The notes: generated by a model not told the origin, from the sequence alone. DNA of 64,000 nt from Chitinibacter sp. FCG-7 (GCF_040047665.1 NZ_CP157355.1:310001-374000), one strand, 5' to 3'. Shown: positions 22,677 to 35,395, counted from the stretch's first letter. Numbers and translations: made by a program.

Positions 22677-22943
22677 ATGCCCAAAGTGCTTATGTATAGT
22701 ACTGGCTACTGCCCATACTGTGATCGCGCCGAACGACTACTAACGCAGCGCGGCGTAACATCGATCGAAAAAATCCGTGTTGACCAAGACCCGGCGCAAC
22801 GTGCAGTCATGATGGAACGCACACAGCGCCGTACCGTCCCGCAAATTTATATTGATGATTATCACGTCGGTGGCTTTGATGACTTGGCAGCGCTTGATCA
22901 CGCTGGCAAATTAATTCCGCTTTTGAACGGCAACGCAGGATAA
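22677..22943 (+). CDS. grxC: Glutaredoxin 3 (GrxC type)
   Basis: Dithiol glutaredoxin of 88 residues, reducing disulfides with glutathione in the cytosol. The active site CPYC follows YSTGY at residues 11-14, and the TVPQIYIDDYHVGGFDDL segment is the conserved glutathione-binding region (TVP and GG). The ATG at 22677 is chosen because it gives the normal length and has a GGAG ribosome-binding site seven bases upstream. An ATG 51 bp earlier would add an uncharacteristic 17-residue tail. It is the first gene of the grxC-secB-SH3-gpsA cluster and is divergent from the rRNA operon. Confidence 0.9.
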   Translation: MPKVLMYSTGYCPYCDRAERLLTQRGVTSIEKIRVDQDPAQRAVMMERTQRRTVPQIYIDDYHVGGFDDLAALDHAGKLIPLLNGNAG

Positions 22944-23086
22944 ATGCTGCTCAGCCACGACAAATACCTGGATACGAGTTCCAGCAATGGTCAGCGCAGC
23001 TTGTTTTGTGCGATGATTTCGGCGCGCGGCTCCATGCACGCCATGCAAGGCTTTATATAAACCAAACGACTCACAAGGGATGGACC

Positions 23087-23575
23087 ATGAGCGAAGAAAA
23101 CCAAGCTGTACAACAAGAAGAATCTCAGCAACCTGTTTTTGCTGTACAAAAACTGTACGTCACCGACATTTCCCTCGAATCGCCTTCTGCGCCGAATGCA
23201 TTTATGGAAGAAGGTCAGCCTGAATTCAATATCCAGTTCCGTAACCAGGCACGCAGCTTCGACAATGGCTTTTTTGAAGCCAGCCTGACAGTAACAGCTA
23301 CTGCCAAAGCCGAAGATCGCACGATTTTTCTAGTTGAAGTAACGCAAGCAGGCCTGTTCCAGATTGAAAACATCCCGGAACAAGAGCTTGATCCACTACT
23401 GGGCATTGGCTGCCCAAGCATTTTGTTCCCTTATCTGCGCGAAGCAGTATCGGATCTGACTACGCGCGCCGGCTTCCCGCCACTGCTGCTGCAGCCGATT
23501 AACTTCGAAGCCATTTACATCCAGCAACGCCAGCAAGCTGCAGCACAGCAAGCCAATGAGCAAACAACGCATTAA
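23087..23575 (+). CDS. secB: Protein-export chaperone SecB
   Basis: Tetrameric cytosolic chaperone that holds preproteins unfolded and hands them to SecA. The protein is 162 residues from this start. The core FAVQKLYVTDISLESPSAPN and the C-terminal GCPSILFPYLREAVSDLTTRAGFPPLLLQPINF match SecB closely. The start at 23087 has AAGGGA upstream and the typical acidic, glutamine-rich N-terminus. An upstream in-frame ATG at 23006 adds 27 residues with no similarity. The next gene overlaps by 20 bp, implying coupled translation. Confidence 0.95.
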   Translation: MSEENQAVQQEESQQPVFAVQKLYVTDISLESPSAPNAFMEEGQPEFNIQFRNQARSFDNGFFEASLTVTATAKAEDRTIFLVEVTQAGLFQIENIPEQELDPLLGIGCPSILFPYLREAVSDLTTRAGFPPLLLQPINFEAIYIQQRQQAAAQQANEQTTH

Positions 23576-24005
23576 GCCGGTATTGATTGCGACACTACTG
23601 GCAGGCGTTGCCAGTAGTGTTTTCGCCGTCGAATACCGCTCCACCAACCGCACTGGCGTCATCCTGTACGAATCCCCTAGCGAAAACAGCGCAAAACGAT
23701 TTGTACTGAGCGCCAATATCCCACTTGAAGTATTGGCCGAACAAGGCACATGGCTGCGCATTCGCGACCGTGATGGCACCTTGGCCTGGTTAGCCAAAGC
23801 AGACACCAGTACTGTCCGCTACGTACAGGCCAATCGCTTGGCCGAAGTACGCAAAGACGCCAACCCCGGCTCTGCCTTGCTGTTTAAAGTCGAGCGCAAT
23901 GTATTGCTTGAATTACAGCAAGACACCCGCACTGGTTGGCTGAAAATCAAACACCGTGATGGCGCCATGGGCTACATCCGCATCGAAGACGTCTGGGGCG
24001 CTTAA
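23556..24005 (+). CDS. SH3-domain periplasmic protein
   Basis: A 149-residue protein with a signal peptide (hydrophobic stretch around residues 8-23, cleavage near VFA-VEY) and two bacterial SH3-like repeats (about 26-80 and 90-148), recognisable by [29 protein letters not shown] and the parallel [11 protein letters not shown] with GYI. The position between secB and gpsA is conserved in related bacteria. It probably binds cell-wall or periplasmic partners; no specific role is known to me. Confidence 0.8.
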   Translation: MSKQRIKPVLIATLLAGVASSVFAVEYRSTNRTGVILYESPSENSAKRFVLSANIPLEVLAEQGTWLRIRDRDGTLAWLAKADTSTVRYVQANRLAEVRKDANPGSALLFKVERNVLLELQQDTRTGWLKIKHRDGAMGYIRIEDVWGA

Positions 24006-24025
24006 ACCTGGAGAGGAGAATTCCT

Positions 24026-25018
24026 TTGAAACTGGCCGTGTTAGGCGCAGGTGCCTGGGGCACCGCCTTGGCGATTCGATTCGCCGATCGTCAAGCTGTT
24101 ACCCTGTGGTCACGCGAAGCAGATCAAGCCGCCCAAATGCAGCAAGAACGCTGCAATACCCGCTATCTACCCAATACCCCTTTCCCCGATACGCTCACCG
24201 TTAGCCACTCGATGAATGAGGCGATTGCGGGCGCAGGCCTTATTTTGATCGTCACTCCAATGTCCGGCCTGCGCGGCACCTTGAAAGCACTGGCTGAACT
24301 GGGTAACACCGCCCCCGTGCTGTGGGCGTGCAAGGGCTTGGAAGCTGGCACGATGTTGCTGCCACACCAAGTCGCCGAACAAGAAATGCCAGCGCATATC
24401 GCGCGCGGCATGCTCTCTGGCCCGAGCTTTGCGCAAGAAGTTGCCAAAGGCCTGCCCGCTGCGGTGACCATTGCGGCCAGCGACGCGGCTTTTGCCCAGC
24501 AAGTGGTCAATGACCTGAACACCAATATCCTGCGCCTCTATGCGTCGGACGACATTATCGGCGTTGAAATCGGCGCTGCGGTTAAAAACGTGATGGCGAT
24601 TGCCGCTGGCGTTGCCGATGGCCTCAATCTAGGCCTGAACGCTCGCGCCGCCCTGCTCACCCGCGGCCTAGCCGAAATGGCGCGTTTCTGTGTTGCCTTG
24701 GGTGGCAAACCCGAAACCATGATGGGTTTGGCCGGGATTGGCGATTTGATGCTCACCGCCACCGGTGACTTATCCCGCAACCGCCGCGTTGGGCTATTAC
24801 TGGCGCAAGGCTTAGATTTGGATGGCGTACTGAAAAACCTCGGCCACGTCGCCGAAGGTGTACCGACTGCGCGCGAAGTATTGCGCCAAGCCGAAGGACT
24901 CGGCATTGAAATGCCGATTACGCGTTCGGTCTGCCAAGTCTTATTTGAAAACGTCGCCGTTAGCGACATTATCGCTGAGCTAATGGGTCGCAGCCCGAAG
25001 ATGGAAGGCTCCATCTAA
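24026..25018 (+). CDS. gpsA: Glycerol-3-phosphate dehydrogenase [NAD(P)+]
   Basis: Reduces dihydroxyacetone phosphate to sn-glycerol 3-phosphate for phospholipid synthesis. The protein is 330 residues with the N-terminal dinucleotide motif [10 protein letters not shown] at residues 7-16, then the GPSFA segment and the catalytic-lysine region [14 protein letters not shown]. The start codon is TTG at 24026, backed by a strong GAGAGGAG Shine-Dalgarno sequence; no ATG lies in a suitable place. It ends the grxC-secB-SH3-gpsA operon and converges on priA. Confidence 0.95.
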   Translation: MKLAVLGAGAWGTALAIRFADRQAVTLWSREADQAAQMQQERCNTRYLPNTPFPDTLTVSHSMNEAIAGAGLILIVTPMSGLRGTLKALAELGNTAPVLWACKGLEAGTMLLPHQVAEQEMPAHIARGMLSGPSFAQEVAKGLPAAVTIAASDAAFAQQVVNDLNTNILRLYASDDIIGVEIGAAVKNVMAIAAGVADGLNLGLNARAALLTRGLAEMARFCVALGGKPETMMGLAGIGDLMLTATGDLSRNRRVGLLLAQGLDLDGVLKNLGHVAEGVPTAREVLRQAEGLGIEMPITRSVCQVLFENVAVSDIIAELMGRSPKMEGSI

Positions 25019-25025
25019 GAGTAAA

Positions 25026-25069
25026 GTGCCGCGAAAGCAATCAATATTTAATAGCTTTTCGCGGCGCAC
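25026..25069. terminator. Hairpin between convergent gpsA and priA
   Basis: Long stem: GTGCCGCGAAAGC (25026-25038) against GCTTTTCGCGGCGCAC (25054-25069), AT-rich loop. No clear T-run follows on either strand, so it may act as a bidirectional terminator or a mRNA stability hairpin. Confidence 0.55.
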
Positions 25070-25091
25070 CCCTCATTCATCAGCAAGCAAG

Positions 25092-27272
25092 CTAAATTTC
25101 AATTGGATCTACATCCAGCGTCCAGCGCCCTTTGCCGGTTTTGATCACTTCAACATGTGGCATCGCCTGATGCAGGGCACGTTGCAACTGTGCACGTTGC
25201 GGTGCGGCGATTAATAGCTGGGCGCGCTCAACTCCAGCTCGCTTGACCATTGTGGCCGCCACCGGCTGGTTGAGCGTGATGGGTTGCAGTAATGCGCTAT
25301 CCAATTGCTCAAAACACACCCGGATCAATTTTAAAATCGCCAAGGCCTGCTCGATATCCGGAGCTTCGGCGCGAAATAGTGCCCAAGCGGCAGCCGGCGG
25401 CAGCAGCATTTCTGTGCGCTCTTGCAAGGTCCGCTCGGCAAATGGCGTGTAATCGCGCCCCAATAATTGGTGATAAAACGGGTGATCGGCAAAAGCCGTT
25501 TGTATCATCACCTCGCCGGGCGTTTCGCGCCGACCGGCGCGTCCAGCCACCTGCGTGAGCAGCGCAAATAATCTCTCTTCGGCACGAAAATCAACACTGA
25601 ATAAACCAGTATCGGCGTTGAGCGCAATGACTAAATTAAGCCGATCAAAATCATGCCCTTTAGCCAGCATTTGTGTGCCGATCAGAATATCGGCCTCGCC
25701 CGAATGCACTTGCGCCAAGGCCGCATCCATTTCGCCTTTGCGGCGCGTGCTGTCGCGATCAATGCGCAAGATCGTTTTGCCGGGAAAATGCGTCGCGAGC
25801 GATTCTTCCAGCCGCTGCGTACCTTGCCCAACAGGCTTGAGGTCCTGATTACCGCAATCCGGGCAAGCATGGGTAATGGCTTCTTCAAAACCGCAATGGT
25901 GACAACGCAGGCGGCGATCACGCAAATGCAGCACCAGCCGCGCCGAGCAGTGCTGACACGAGGCCATCCAGCCGCACTCGCCACACTGCAGCACCGGCGA
26001 ATAGCCACGGCGGTTGATAAAAACCAAGACCTGCTCACCGCGCTCTAGCACCTCGTGCATTTTGGCGAAGGCCATGCGGTTAAAACCGTCGATCAGACCG
26101 GCTTTTTTTACTGGCAACAGCGTGATCTTGGGCAATACCGCGCCGGGTACTGCACGCTCTTTGAGCTGGAGTATCTGGTAGCGGCCCGCTTTAGCATTGG
26201 CCCAGCTCTCAATACTGGGGGTAGCACTGCCCAATACAATCGGCACGCCAGCAGTGCGGGCGCGATACACCGCGACGTCGCGCGCCGAGTAGCGCAAGCC
26301 ATCTTGCTGTTTAAATGAAGGATCGTGCTCTTCATCGACGACGATCATCCCCAATGCGGGCAGCGGCGTAAACACCGCCAAACGCGTCCCCAACACAATC
26401 CTCGCATTTCCCGATAGCGCTGCCAGCCAATTGACCGCGCGCTCGGTGTCATTCAAGCCGCTGTGTAAGCACGCCATATGCACACCGGGGAAACGCGCAC
26501 GAAAACGCCCTTCCAGCTGTGGGGTCAGGTTAATTTCGGGAATCAGTACCAATACCTGCTCACCGCGCGCCAGCACGGCGGCAATCGTTTGCAGGTAAAC
26601 CTCAGTTTTACCGCTACCGGTAATGCCGTACAGCAAAAACGGTTCAAATCCTTGTGCTGAGCTAAGCCGAGCCACTGCATCGCTTTGCTCATCATTCAGC
26701 GGTAAACATGGGCTAGCTGCGGCCAGCACCGAGGTTTCCGCCGCCGTACACACCAAACCCGCTTCCAGCCAGCCCTTAGCCCATTTCACGCCGCTATCGT
26801 GCACTCGCCGTAGCGCAGCGGGGGTATGCGGCAAAGCCAGGGACTCGGCCACGCGCTGCTGCGCATGCGCGCGTTTGCCAATATTGGCCAGTAATTTATC
26901 TAGATCGGGCGTGTAGTAAACGCAGGCTGGCGCGGGCGCTTTAAATGCGGGAACATTGCGAAATACCGTCGGTAAGGCACTGCTGATCACAGCGCCTAAA
27001 GGATGGTGATAGTAATCAGCTACAAACTGGCACAGAGCGAGCGTGGCTGCGGGCAAGGGCGGCAAATCATCGCGCACCGCTAGAATATTGCGGGTTTTGC
27101 CAGTAAAGTCACCGGCATCGGCACGACGCTCGATCACCAAGCCCGAGAGCTGACGCGGGCCAAACGGCACAATGACGCGCTGACCAACTTGCGGGTCAAA
27201 ATCGCCGACACCATAGCCAAAAAGACGATTGAGCGGCACATCCAGCGCCACCATCACAAAGCTGCCGCTCAC
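25092..27272 (-). CDS. priA: Primosomal protein N' (replication restart helicase PriA)
   Basis: DNA helicase that restarts stalled forks and loads DnaB away from oriC, about 726 residues from this start. Walker A GITGSGKTEVYLQ, Walker B DEEHD, and the zinc-binding domain with four CxxC pairs (CGECGWMASC, CSARLVLHLRDRRLRC with CPDCG) are all visible. The start is uncertain. GTG at 27272 best matches the E. coli N-terminus length, ATG at 27254 is possible, and the frame stays open to a GTG at 27320. The gene converges on gpsA and lies downstream of a gene-free region with DnaA-box-like sequences. Confidence 0.93.
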   Translation of the reverse strand: MSGSFVMVALDVPLNRLFGYGVGDFDPQVGQRVIVPFGPRQLSGLVIERRADAGDFTGKTRNILAVRDDLPPLPAATLALCQFVADYYHHPLGAVISSALPTVFRNVPAFKAPAPACVYYTPDLDKLLANIGKRAHAQQRVAESLALPHTPAALRRVHDSGVKWAKGWLEAGLVCTAAETSVLAAASPCLPLNDEQSDAVARLSSAQGFEPFLLYGITGSGKTEVYLQTIAAVLARGEQVLVLIPEINLTPQLEGRFRARFPGVHMACLHSGLNDTERAVNWLAALSGNARIVLGTRLAVFTPLPALGMIVVDEEHDPSFKQQDGLRYSARDVAVYRARTAGVPIVLGSATPSIESWANAKAGRYQILQLKERAVPGAVLPKITLLPVKKAGLIDGFNRMAFAKMHEVLERGEQVLVFINRRGYSPVLQCGECGWMASCQHCSARLVLHLRDRRLRCHHCGFEEAITHACPDCGNQDLKPVGQGTQRLEESLATHFPGKTILRIDRDSTRRKGEMDAALAQVHSGEADILIGTQMLAKGHDFDRLNLVIALNADTGLFSVDFRAEERLFALLTQVAGRAGRRETPGEVMIQTAFADHPFYHQLLGRDYTPFAERTLQERTEMLLPPAAAWALFRAEAPDIEQALAILKLIRVCFEQLDSALLQPITLNQPVAATMVKRAGVERAQLLIAAPQRAQLQRALHQAMPHVEVIKTGKGRWTLDVDPIEI

Positions 27273-27361
27273 TGCGTTTGCGTACCCTGTTTTTGAGGTT
27301 GTGAAATCATCCCACAGCACTTTTGTCCAGTCGATTTGGCATAAAACTGAACAAAAAATGG

Positions 27362-27573
27362 TTATTCACAGTTTCTGTGGATAGTTTTGTGGACTAAGCA
27401 TTGAAAACCGGAAAAAACCCAATACACACTTGATGATGTTTAGATTGCACAAAAATTAAGCTGAAAAAAAATAGGCCAATAAATTCATACACTTACTGTT
27501 TGTCAATGGTTTGAAGATTATTTTTGCTTAGCGCTTGACAAGATAAAAAGACAGCAATTTTATTTGTGAATAA
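27362..27573. other. Gene-free AT-rich region with four DnaA-box-like 9-mers (hemE-priA)
   Basis: Between hemE and priA lie about 340-390 bp without a gene. Four 9-mers match or nearly match the DnaA box TTATNCACA: TTATTCACA on plus at 27362-27370, CTATCCACA on minus at 27376-27384, TAGTCCACA on minus at 27388-27396, and TTATTCACA on minus at 27565-27573. The first three are packed within 35 bp, and AT-rich sequence fills the space to the fourth. This could be a DnaA-binding regulatory region for priA. It could also be a replication origin or a DnaA titration site; sequence alone does not decide. Confidence 0.45.
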
Positions 27574-27664
27574 CTTGGCGTTTGTTTACTGTACAGCACT
27601 TCAAAACATCGCGCCAAGTCACTGATTATGCGCAACATTACAAAACATTAACCAACAGTAAGAA

Positions 27665-28732
<1,068 letters not shown>

Positions 28733-28794
28733 GTTTTTCCAATCAGCCCGTCTACGGGCTCTTCATCATTAATTAATTCAAAATCCAAATTGCG

Positions 28795-30513
28795 TTACAA
28801 CGAATTGAGCGCCCATTGGCCGCTGCCGTAACAATCAAGCACTTGGGCGTGGTACTCGGTGAGCCCAACACGGTGCCCCACGCTAATCATTACACCATCT
28901 TTCATCGCTTCGCGTACCGCTTGGTACAGCACGGCCTCACCATCGGCATCCAGCGCCGACGTTGATTCGTCCATAAACAGGAAATCGGGCTTGACCAAAA
29001 TCGCACGCAATAACGCAATCCGTTGCTGCTCGCCCAGGCTCAGCACATGCGACCAGGCGTCAATTTCATCGAGGCGCGGTAGCAAATGGGCTAATCCTGC
29101 CATCATCAGCAACTCGGCGATTTGACCATCATCCTGCTCAACATCATTGGGGTAATACAGCGCAGCGCGCAGGCTACCCAGTGGCATATATGGCTTTTGC
29201 GATAGGAACAAACTACGGGTATTACTCTGCATGCCAAGATAACCTTGGGCATAGGGCCATATACCTGCTAGCGAGCGTAGTAATGTTGATTTGCCGCTAC
29301 CTGATTTTCCGCGAATCAACAAAGTATCACCAGCGTTTAGGCCTAGATTTAGTTTGGCCAGTAATACTTCGCCAGTAGGTTTGCTGACCGACAAATCGCT
29401 CACTTGCATACCTTGCTTAATCGGCTGTGGCGTAATCCGCGGCAACTGATCTGCAACTTCTATACTTTTTTCAAAGGTGGTCAAACGATCAATGACAGCC
29501 TTCCATTTCGCAAGAGTGGAAAAACTACCGATAATAAACTCCAGTGAATCATAAACCTTGCCGAATGCTGAATTAATCTGCATTAGGCCACCGAGTTGGA
29601 TTTCCTTGGCAAAAAAGCGTGGTGCTGCGATGATCAGCGGGAAAATAATCGCCAGTTGGCCCCAAAATGAAGTGAACCAAGTCAGGCGCTTGTTCATACT
29701 CATCAGCGACCAGAAATTATTCACCACATTCAAAAAGCGATAGCCCAAGCGCTCCTGTTCATCTTTCGCGCCGGCATACAGCGCAATCGATTCGGCATTT
29801 TCACGCACACGCACCAAGCCAAATCGAAAATCAGCTTCATAGCGTTGCTGCATAAAGTTCAAGCCAACCAAAGGACGCCCGAGCCAGAGGGTAATACCAG
29901 TCCCAACCGCGGCATACAAGATAGCAACCCAAACCATATAACCAGGAATAGTCACAGGGGTATTACCAAGCACAAAACTCAAGGGACCTGATAGCGTCCA
30001 CAAAATGCCAATAAATGAAACCAGCGTCACAATGGAACGCATCAACCCCAAAGAAAGAGACAATGAATAAGAAATAAACTGATCAACATCTTCGGCAATA
30101 CGCTGATCCGGATTGTCGGTGTCTTTATCAGTTAGTTGCATACGGTAAAAGGTATTGTCGTGTATCCAACGGCGCGTGAAATGCGCTGTTGCCCACTTTC
30201 GCCAGCGGATTTCCAACATTTGCTGAAACCAAATTGCGTGCACCGCGATCACAATGTAAGCAGCGGCAAGATAGCCGAATTTAATAATTGCAGCCTTAAA
30301 GGCCGGTAAATTGTAGTCTTGCAGCGAATTATAAAAATCGTTGTTCCATTTATTAAATTGCACATTCATGTACACCAACCCCAAAGATAGGCTGATGATT
30401 AGCGCCAGCAATCCCCAGGCATGTAATTTATCTTCTGAAACCCAATACGGTTTGGCGATGCGCCAGAAATTGCGAAACAAATGACGAACAGTGGGAGCTT
30501 TAGCGGCCGACAT
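28795..30513 (-). CDS. SbmA/BacA- and YddA-like ABC exporter (fused permease-ATPase)
   Basis: Fused ABC half-transporter of 572 residues. The N-terminal ~330 residues hold about six membrane spans with the SbmA/BacA-like segment (FNKWNNDFYNSLQ and LEIRWRKWATAHFTRRW). The C-terminal ATPase has Walker A GKSGSGKST, the ABC signature LSLGEQQR, Walker B FLFMDEST and the switch histidine. Relatives include YddA and the peroxisomal ABCD transporters; substrates may be peptides or cobalamin-like molecules, but this is unresolved. The start ATG at 30513 is preferred over a TTG four codons earlier. Confidence 0.83.
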   Translation of the reverse strand: MSAAKAPTVRHLFRNFWRIAKPYWVSEDKLHAWGLLALIISLSLGLVYMNVQFNKWNNDFYNSLQDYNLPAFKAAIIKFGYLAAAYIVIAVHAIWFQQMLEIRWRKWATAHFTRRWIHDNTFYRMQLTDKDTDNPDQRIAEDVDQFISYSLSLSLGLMRSIVTLVSFIGILWTLSGPLSFVLGNTPVTIPGYMVWVAILYAAVGTGITLWLGRPLVGLNFMQQRYEADFRFGLVRVRENAESIALYAGAKDEQERLGYRFLNVVNNFWSLMSMNKRLTWFTSFWGQLAIIFPLIIAAPRFFAKEIQLGGLMQINSAFGKVYDSLEFIIGSFSTLAKWKAVIDRLTTFEKSIEVADQLPRITPQPIKQGMQVSDLSVSKPTGEVLLAKLNLGLNAGDTLLIRGKSGSGKSTLLRSLAGIWPYAQGYLGMQSNTRSLFLSQKPYMPLGSLRAALYYPNDVEQDDGQIAELLMMAGLAHLLPRLDEIDAWSHVLSLGEQQRIALLRAILVKPDFLFMDESTSALDADGEAVLYQAVREAMKDGVMISVGHRVGLTEYHAQVLDCYGSGQWALNSL

Positions 30514-30539
30514 ACTCAGATCCAAATCATGCGCAAATG

Positions 30540-30566
30540 CAAAAAACGAGCGCCAACGCGCTCGTT
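30540..30566 (-). terminator. Rho-independent terminator upstream of the ABC exporter gene
   Basis: On the minus strand: stem AACGAGCGC / GCGCTCGTT with loop GTTG, followed by a T-run (A-run at 30541-30546 on plus). It terminates the transcript of the secreted-protein gene at 30584. Confidence 0.88.
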
Positions 30567-30583
30567 ACAGGTTCAAGCTAGGT

Positions 30584-31009
30584 TTATTTACAAGGTTTCT
30601 GTGTCCAGGCCTTTTTATGGCCACGGCGGCACTGCCAATCCTGCGTGACCGATTTGATCTGCCACACCTTGGCTTCTTCGTTGACACTCAAAACAAAGCG
30701 ATAGCGCTGTGAAGCGATCGCATCATCCATCAAGCCCGACTGCACCACTTCCAGCGCAACCTGGTGAAAATCTTCCGCACCAGCGGCTTTCTGGCTGATA
30801 TGCAGATTCTGATATTCGCCCACGCCATATTCATCACTAATCCGGTCGGCCAGATAGTCATACACCACTTGAACAGGCGCTTGGCCAACTTTGCCTTTGG
30901 CAATCACGACATCAACCTTGGCCGCTGCAGTGGCGGTATCTTCCGCCATCACCAGCGATGACAGCAGCAGTGCCGAGCCCAGCAATGCCATTTTCAATAT
31001 TTGTTTCAT
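30584..31009 (-). CDS. Secreted hypothetical protein
   Basis: A 141-residue protein I do not recognise. Residues 1-22 form a clear signal peptide (MKQILKMALLGSALLLSSLV then MA-ED). The mature part has two cysteines near the C-terminus (CRRGHKKAWTQKPC) that may form a disulfide, and a tryptophan in VWQIKSVTQDWQC. It has its own terminator. The neighbouring glnS is upstream on the same strand, about 120 bp away. Confidence 0.7.
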   Translation of the reverse strand: MKQILKMALLGSALLLSSLVMAEDTATAAAKVDVVIAKGKVGQAPVQVVYDYLADRISDEYGVGEYQNLHISQKAAGAEDFHQVALEVVQSGLMDDAIASQRYRFVLSVNEEAKVWQIKSVTQDWQCRRGHKKAWTQKPCK

Positions 31010-31130
31010 GTGTTTATTCCAAATATGAAGTCGAAATCCGCTTAATATGGGGCGTATTCAACGCGTAGCGCGCAATACGCCAATACACCATTCAAACGGC
31101 GCAATGCCTGTGGCGATTGCGCCCTACTTA

Positions 31131-32816
<1,686 letters not shown>

Positions 32817-32957
32817 AACACTCGGTTCGACAATAAATTGAATTTAAGCCGTGATTCTACCAAACCCAGCCGCATCGCGGGCTGTCTTGAAGGTGTGGCG
32901 ATTTTCACGGTACGATAGAAAATGGCGAGACAGGCTCGCCATTTTGGATAAATACAG

Positions 32958-33006
32958 GGGTATATGACTAAAAAGCAATTCTACATTAGCCTACATGCAC
33001 ATACCC
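32958..33006. repeat. 49-bp hairpin repeat, copy 5
   Basis: Ends GGGTAT (32958-32963) and ATACCC (33001-33006), 49 bp in total; the arms extend as GGGTATATG against CACATACCC. It lies 8 bp beyond the uraA stop codon (minus strand). Confidence 0.72.
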
Positions 33007-33014
33007 ATGCAAAA

Positions 33015-34244
33015 CTAAATCTCGGTAGCAGGCTCTGCTGGCGGATTGGGCAAGAGCAGATTCAGCACAATCGCCAACACGCTCACTAGCCCCACCCCCA
33101 CCAGATTGAAGTTACCCACTTGCACCATCAAGCCGCCAATCCCGCAGGTCAGTACCACCGATACAATCACCAGATTGCGCGGCAGCATCAAATCAACCTT
33201 GCTATCGATCAGCGTTTTCAAGCCGATCGACGCAATCGTGCCGAACAACAGCACCATAATCCCGCCCATCACCGGCATCGGAATCGACACCAAAATGGCG
33301 TTAAATTTGCCAAAGAAGGCCAGAATCACCGCCAAAATAGCGGCATAAGTCATGATCACCGGATTGAAATTACGCGTAATCATCAGCGCGCCAGTCACTT
33401 CGGCGTAGGTGGTAATCGGCGGGCCGCCGATCAGGCCAGCAAAACACACGCCCATGCCATCACCGCCCAAAGTGCGATGCAGGCCGGGATTGACCGTGTA
33501 ATCTTGACCAGTGACTTTGCCCAGCGCCATCACGCCGCCGATATGCTCAATCGTTGGCGCAATCGCCACCGGCAACATAAACAGCGCAGCCGCCCAGTTG
33601 ACCTCGGGCGTCACAAAATGCGGCATCGCAAACCACGGCGCATTGGCAATACCCGATAAATCAACCACGCCCAGAAACACTGCCGCGATATAGCCCGCGA
33701 CCACGCCCGATAAAATCGGCACCAAGCGCAGCATGCCACCGGCAAACACCGACACGATAATGGTCGTCGTCAGCGAAATCGTCGCCAGCAGCAGCGATAC
33801 GCCATACGGCACCAGCTGCTTGCCGCCGCCCTGCCCCATCGCCATGCCCGATGCGGCCACTGCCACCGACAAACCAATCACCATAATCACCGGGCCAATC
33901 ACCACGGGCGGCAGCAATTTATGAATAAAGCCCATACCACGCCATTTAATCAAACCGGCGATGATGAAATACATAAACCCAGCGAAAAACAGGCCAAATT
34001 GTGTCGCGGCCTGACCCCAAGTCTGCATCGCAAAAATAATTGGGCCAATAAACGCAAATGACGAACCGAGGAAAATCGGCACTTGGCGTTTGGTAATCAG
34101 CTGGAACATCAATGTACCAACGCCAGCACCGAGCAAGGCCATCGCCGGGTTTAAACCAGTGAGCAAGGGCACCAGCACCAGCGCGCCGAAGGCCACAAAC
34201 AGAATTTGCGCGCCGGAAATAAACTGCTTGATTTCGTGGAACAT
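33015..34244 (-). CDS. uraA: Uracil permease (NCS2 / nucleobase-cation symporter-2 family)
   Basis: Proton-uracil symporter of 409 residues with about 14 hydrophobic segments of the NCS2 fold. The family motif and substrate-proximal segment are seen in the central IAPTIEHIGGVMALGKVTGQD (Glu important for uracil in E. coli UraA) and in GGPPITTYAEVTG, the region of the second half-helix. It is immediately downstream of upp (8 bp), forming a classical uracil salvage operon. Confidence 0.92.
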   Translation of the reverse strand: MFHEIKQFISGAQILFVAFGALVLVPLLTGLNPAMALLGAGVGTLMFQLITKRQVPIFLGSSFAFIGPIIFAMQTWGQAATQFGLFFAGFMYFIIAGLIKWRGMGFIHKLLPPVVIGPVIMVIGLSVAVAASGMAMGQGGGKQLVPYGVSLLLATISLTTTIIVSVFAGGMLRLVPILSGVVAGYIAAVFLGVVDLSGIANAPWFAMPHFVTPEVNWAAALFMLPVAIAPTIEHIGGVMALGKVTGQDYTVNPGLHRTLGGDGMGVCFAGLIGGPPITTYAEVTGALMITRNFNPVIMTYAAILAVILAFFGKFNAILVSIPMPVMGGIMVLLFGTIASIGLKTLIDSKVDLMLPRNLVIVSVVLTCGIGGLMVQVGNFNLVGVGLVSVLAIVLNLLLPNPPAEPATEI

Positions 34245-34252
34245 AGCGCGCC

Positions 34253-34885
34253 TTATTTATTAATTGTGCCGAAGATTTTATCGCCCGCATCACCCAAGCC
34301 CGGAATAATGTAGCCGTGCTCATTCAGATGTGAATCAAGTGATGCACTCACAATTTTGACATCGGGGTGCTTTTCATTCATCAATTTCACGCCTTCGGGC
34401 GCAGCCACCATCACAATCGCGATAATGTCTTTGCAGCCATTACGTTTGAGCATGTCCACTGTCGCCACCAGCGAGCCACCGGTGGCCAGCATCGGATCGA
34501 TAATCAGCGCAAGACGATCTTGCAGATCGCCAACAAATTTCTCGAAATACGGCACCGGCTGCAGCGTTTCTTCATCACGCGCCAAACCCACCACGCTGAT
34601 TTTTGCCGACGGCACCAGATCCAGCACGCCGTTCAACATCCCCAAGCCCGCGCGCAAAATCGGCACGACGGTGAGCTTTTTGCCTTTGATTTTTTTAACC
34701 TGAACATCACCGCACCAGCCCTGGATAGTGACGTCTTCCAGCGCTAGGTCACGCGTGGCTTCATAAGCCAGCAAACGCGCCAGCTCTTCGGTCAGCAGGC
34801 GAAATTTATTGGTCGACACATCGGCTTCGCGCATTAAAGCCAGTTTGTGCTGCACCAGGGGGTGGTTGACGACGGTGATTTGCAT
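34253..34885 (-). CDS. upp: Uracil phosphoribosyltransferase
   Basis: Converts uracil and PRPP to UMP. The protein is 210 residues from the chosen start at 34885, matching the standard length. An AGAGGA Shine-Dalgarno sequence lies just upstream, whereas the frame extends 42 more codons without conserved sequence. PRPP-binding [18 protein letters not shown] is the diagnostic motif, and [17 protein letters not shown] marks the C-terminus of the family. It forms an operon with uraA. Confidence 0.96.
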   Translation of the reverse strand: MQITVVNHPLVQHKLALMREADVSTNKFRLLTEELARLLAYEATRDLALEDVTIQGWCGDVQVKKIKGKKLTVVPILRAGLGMLNGVLDLVPSAKISVVGLARDEETLQPVPYFEKFVGDLQDRLALIIDPMLATGGSLVATVDMLKRNGCKDIIAIVMVAAPEGVKLMNEKHPDVKIVSASLDSHLNEHGYIIPGLGDAGDKIFGTINK

Positions 34886-35016
34886 ATTTTTATCCTCTTT
34901 TTCAATGGCGCCATTGTAGATATTTGCCGCAAAATCGCTATTGAGGAAATTCCTGTGTTCGCAGCTGCTTTGCCCTGCATCAAAAAAGCAGCCCTCCTCC
35001 AAAGCGCCCAAGCCAC

Positions 35017-35358
35017 TCAGCCCAGCGGCCCGACATCCATCCCGTCATAACTGCGCAGACCATGCTGCGCGGCAAACTCGGCGAGTTCGGCATTGCGCGC
35101 GAACAGCGTTGTCGTGGTATGCACCTCGGCTTTTTCCATGTGCAGCACAAAATACTCATCCTGCCCGGCATCAAGCTGCGGAATAAACAAATCAACAAAA
35201 GCATAGCCCTGCGCTTCAAGCATAGGGATCACATCCGCGAGCTGCTCATCACTATCCGCAGTAAAAAAATAGCCCCACAGCAGCGGCGCGGATAAATCCC
35301 AGTCGGTGTTATCACGGATACTGGCGAACATTTCTTCGAGTTGGGCTAGGGTAATCAT
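35017..35358 (-). CDS. RraB-family protein (regulator of ribonuclease E, domain-level match)
   Basis: Small cytosolic protein of 113 residues resembling the RraB fold: [26 protein letters not shown] followed by [14 protein letters not shown] and the late RSYDGMD segment (E. coli RraB reads YDGW at this place). RraB inhibits RNase E by binding its scaffold, but divergent family members have not been shown to do so. The ATG at 35358 is preferred to the one 12 bp earlier, because AAGGA lies five bases before it and the earlier ATG falls in that site. Confidence 0.65.
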   Translation of the reverse strand: MITLAQLEEMFASIRDNTDWDLSAPLLWGYFFTADSDEQLADVIPMLEAQGYAFVDLFIPQLDAGQDEYFVLHMEKAEVHTTTTLFARNAELAEFAAQHGLRSYDGMDVGPLG

Positions 35359-35395
35359 AAAATCCTTCATTGATGCGGTAACTTGCCGCCAAGTG

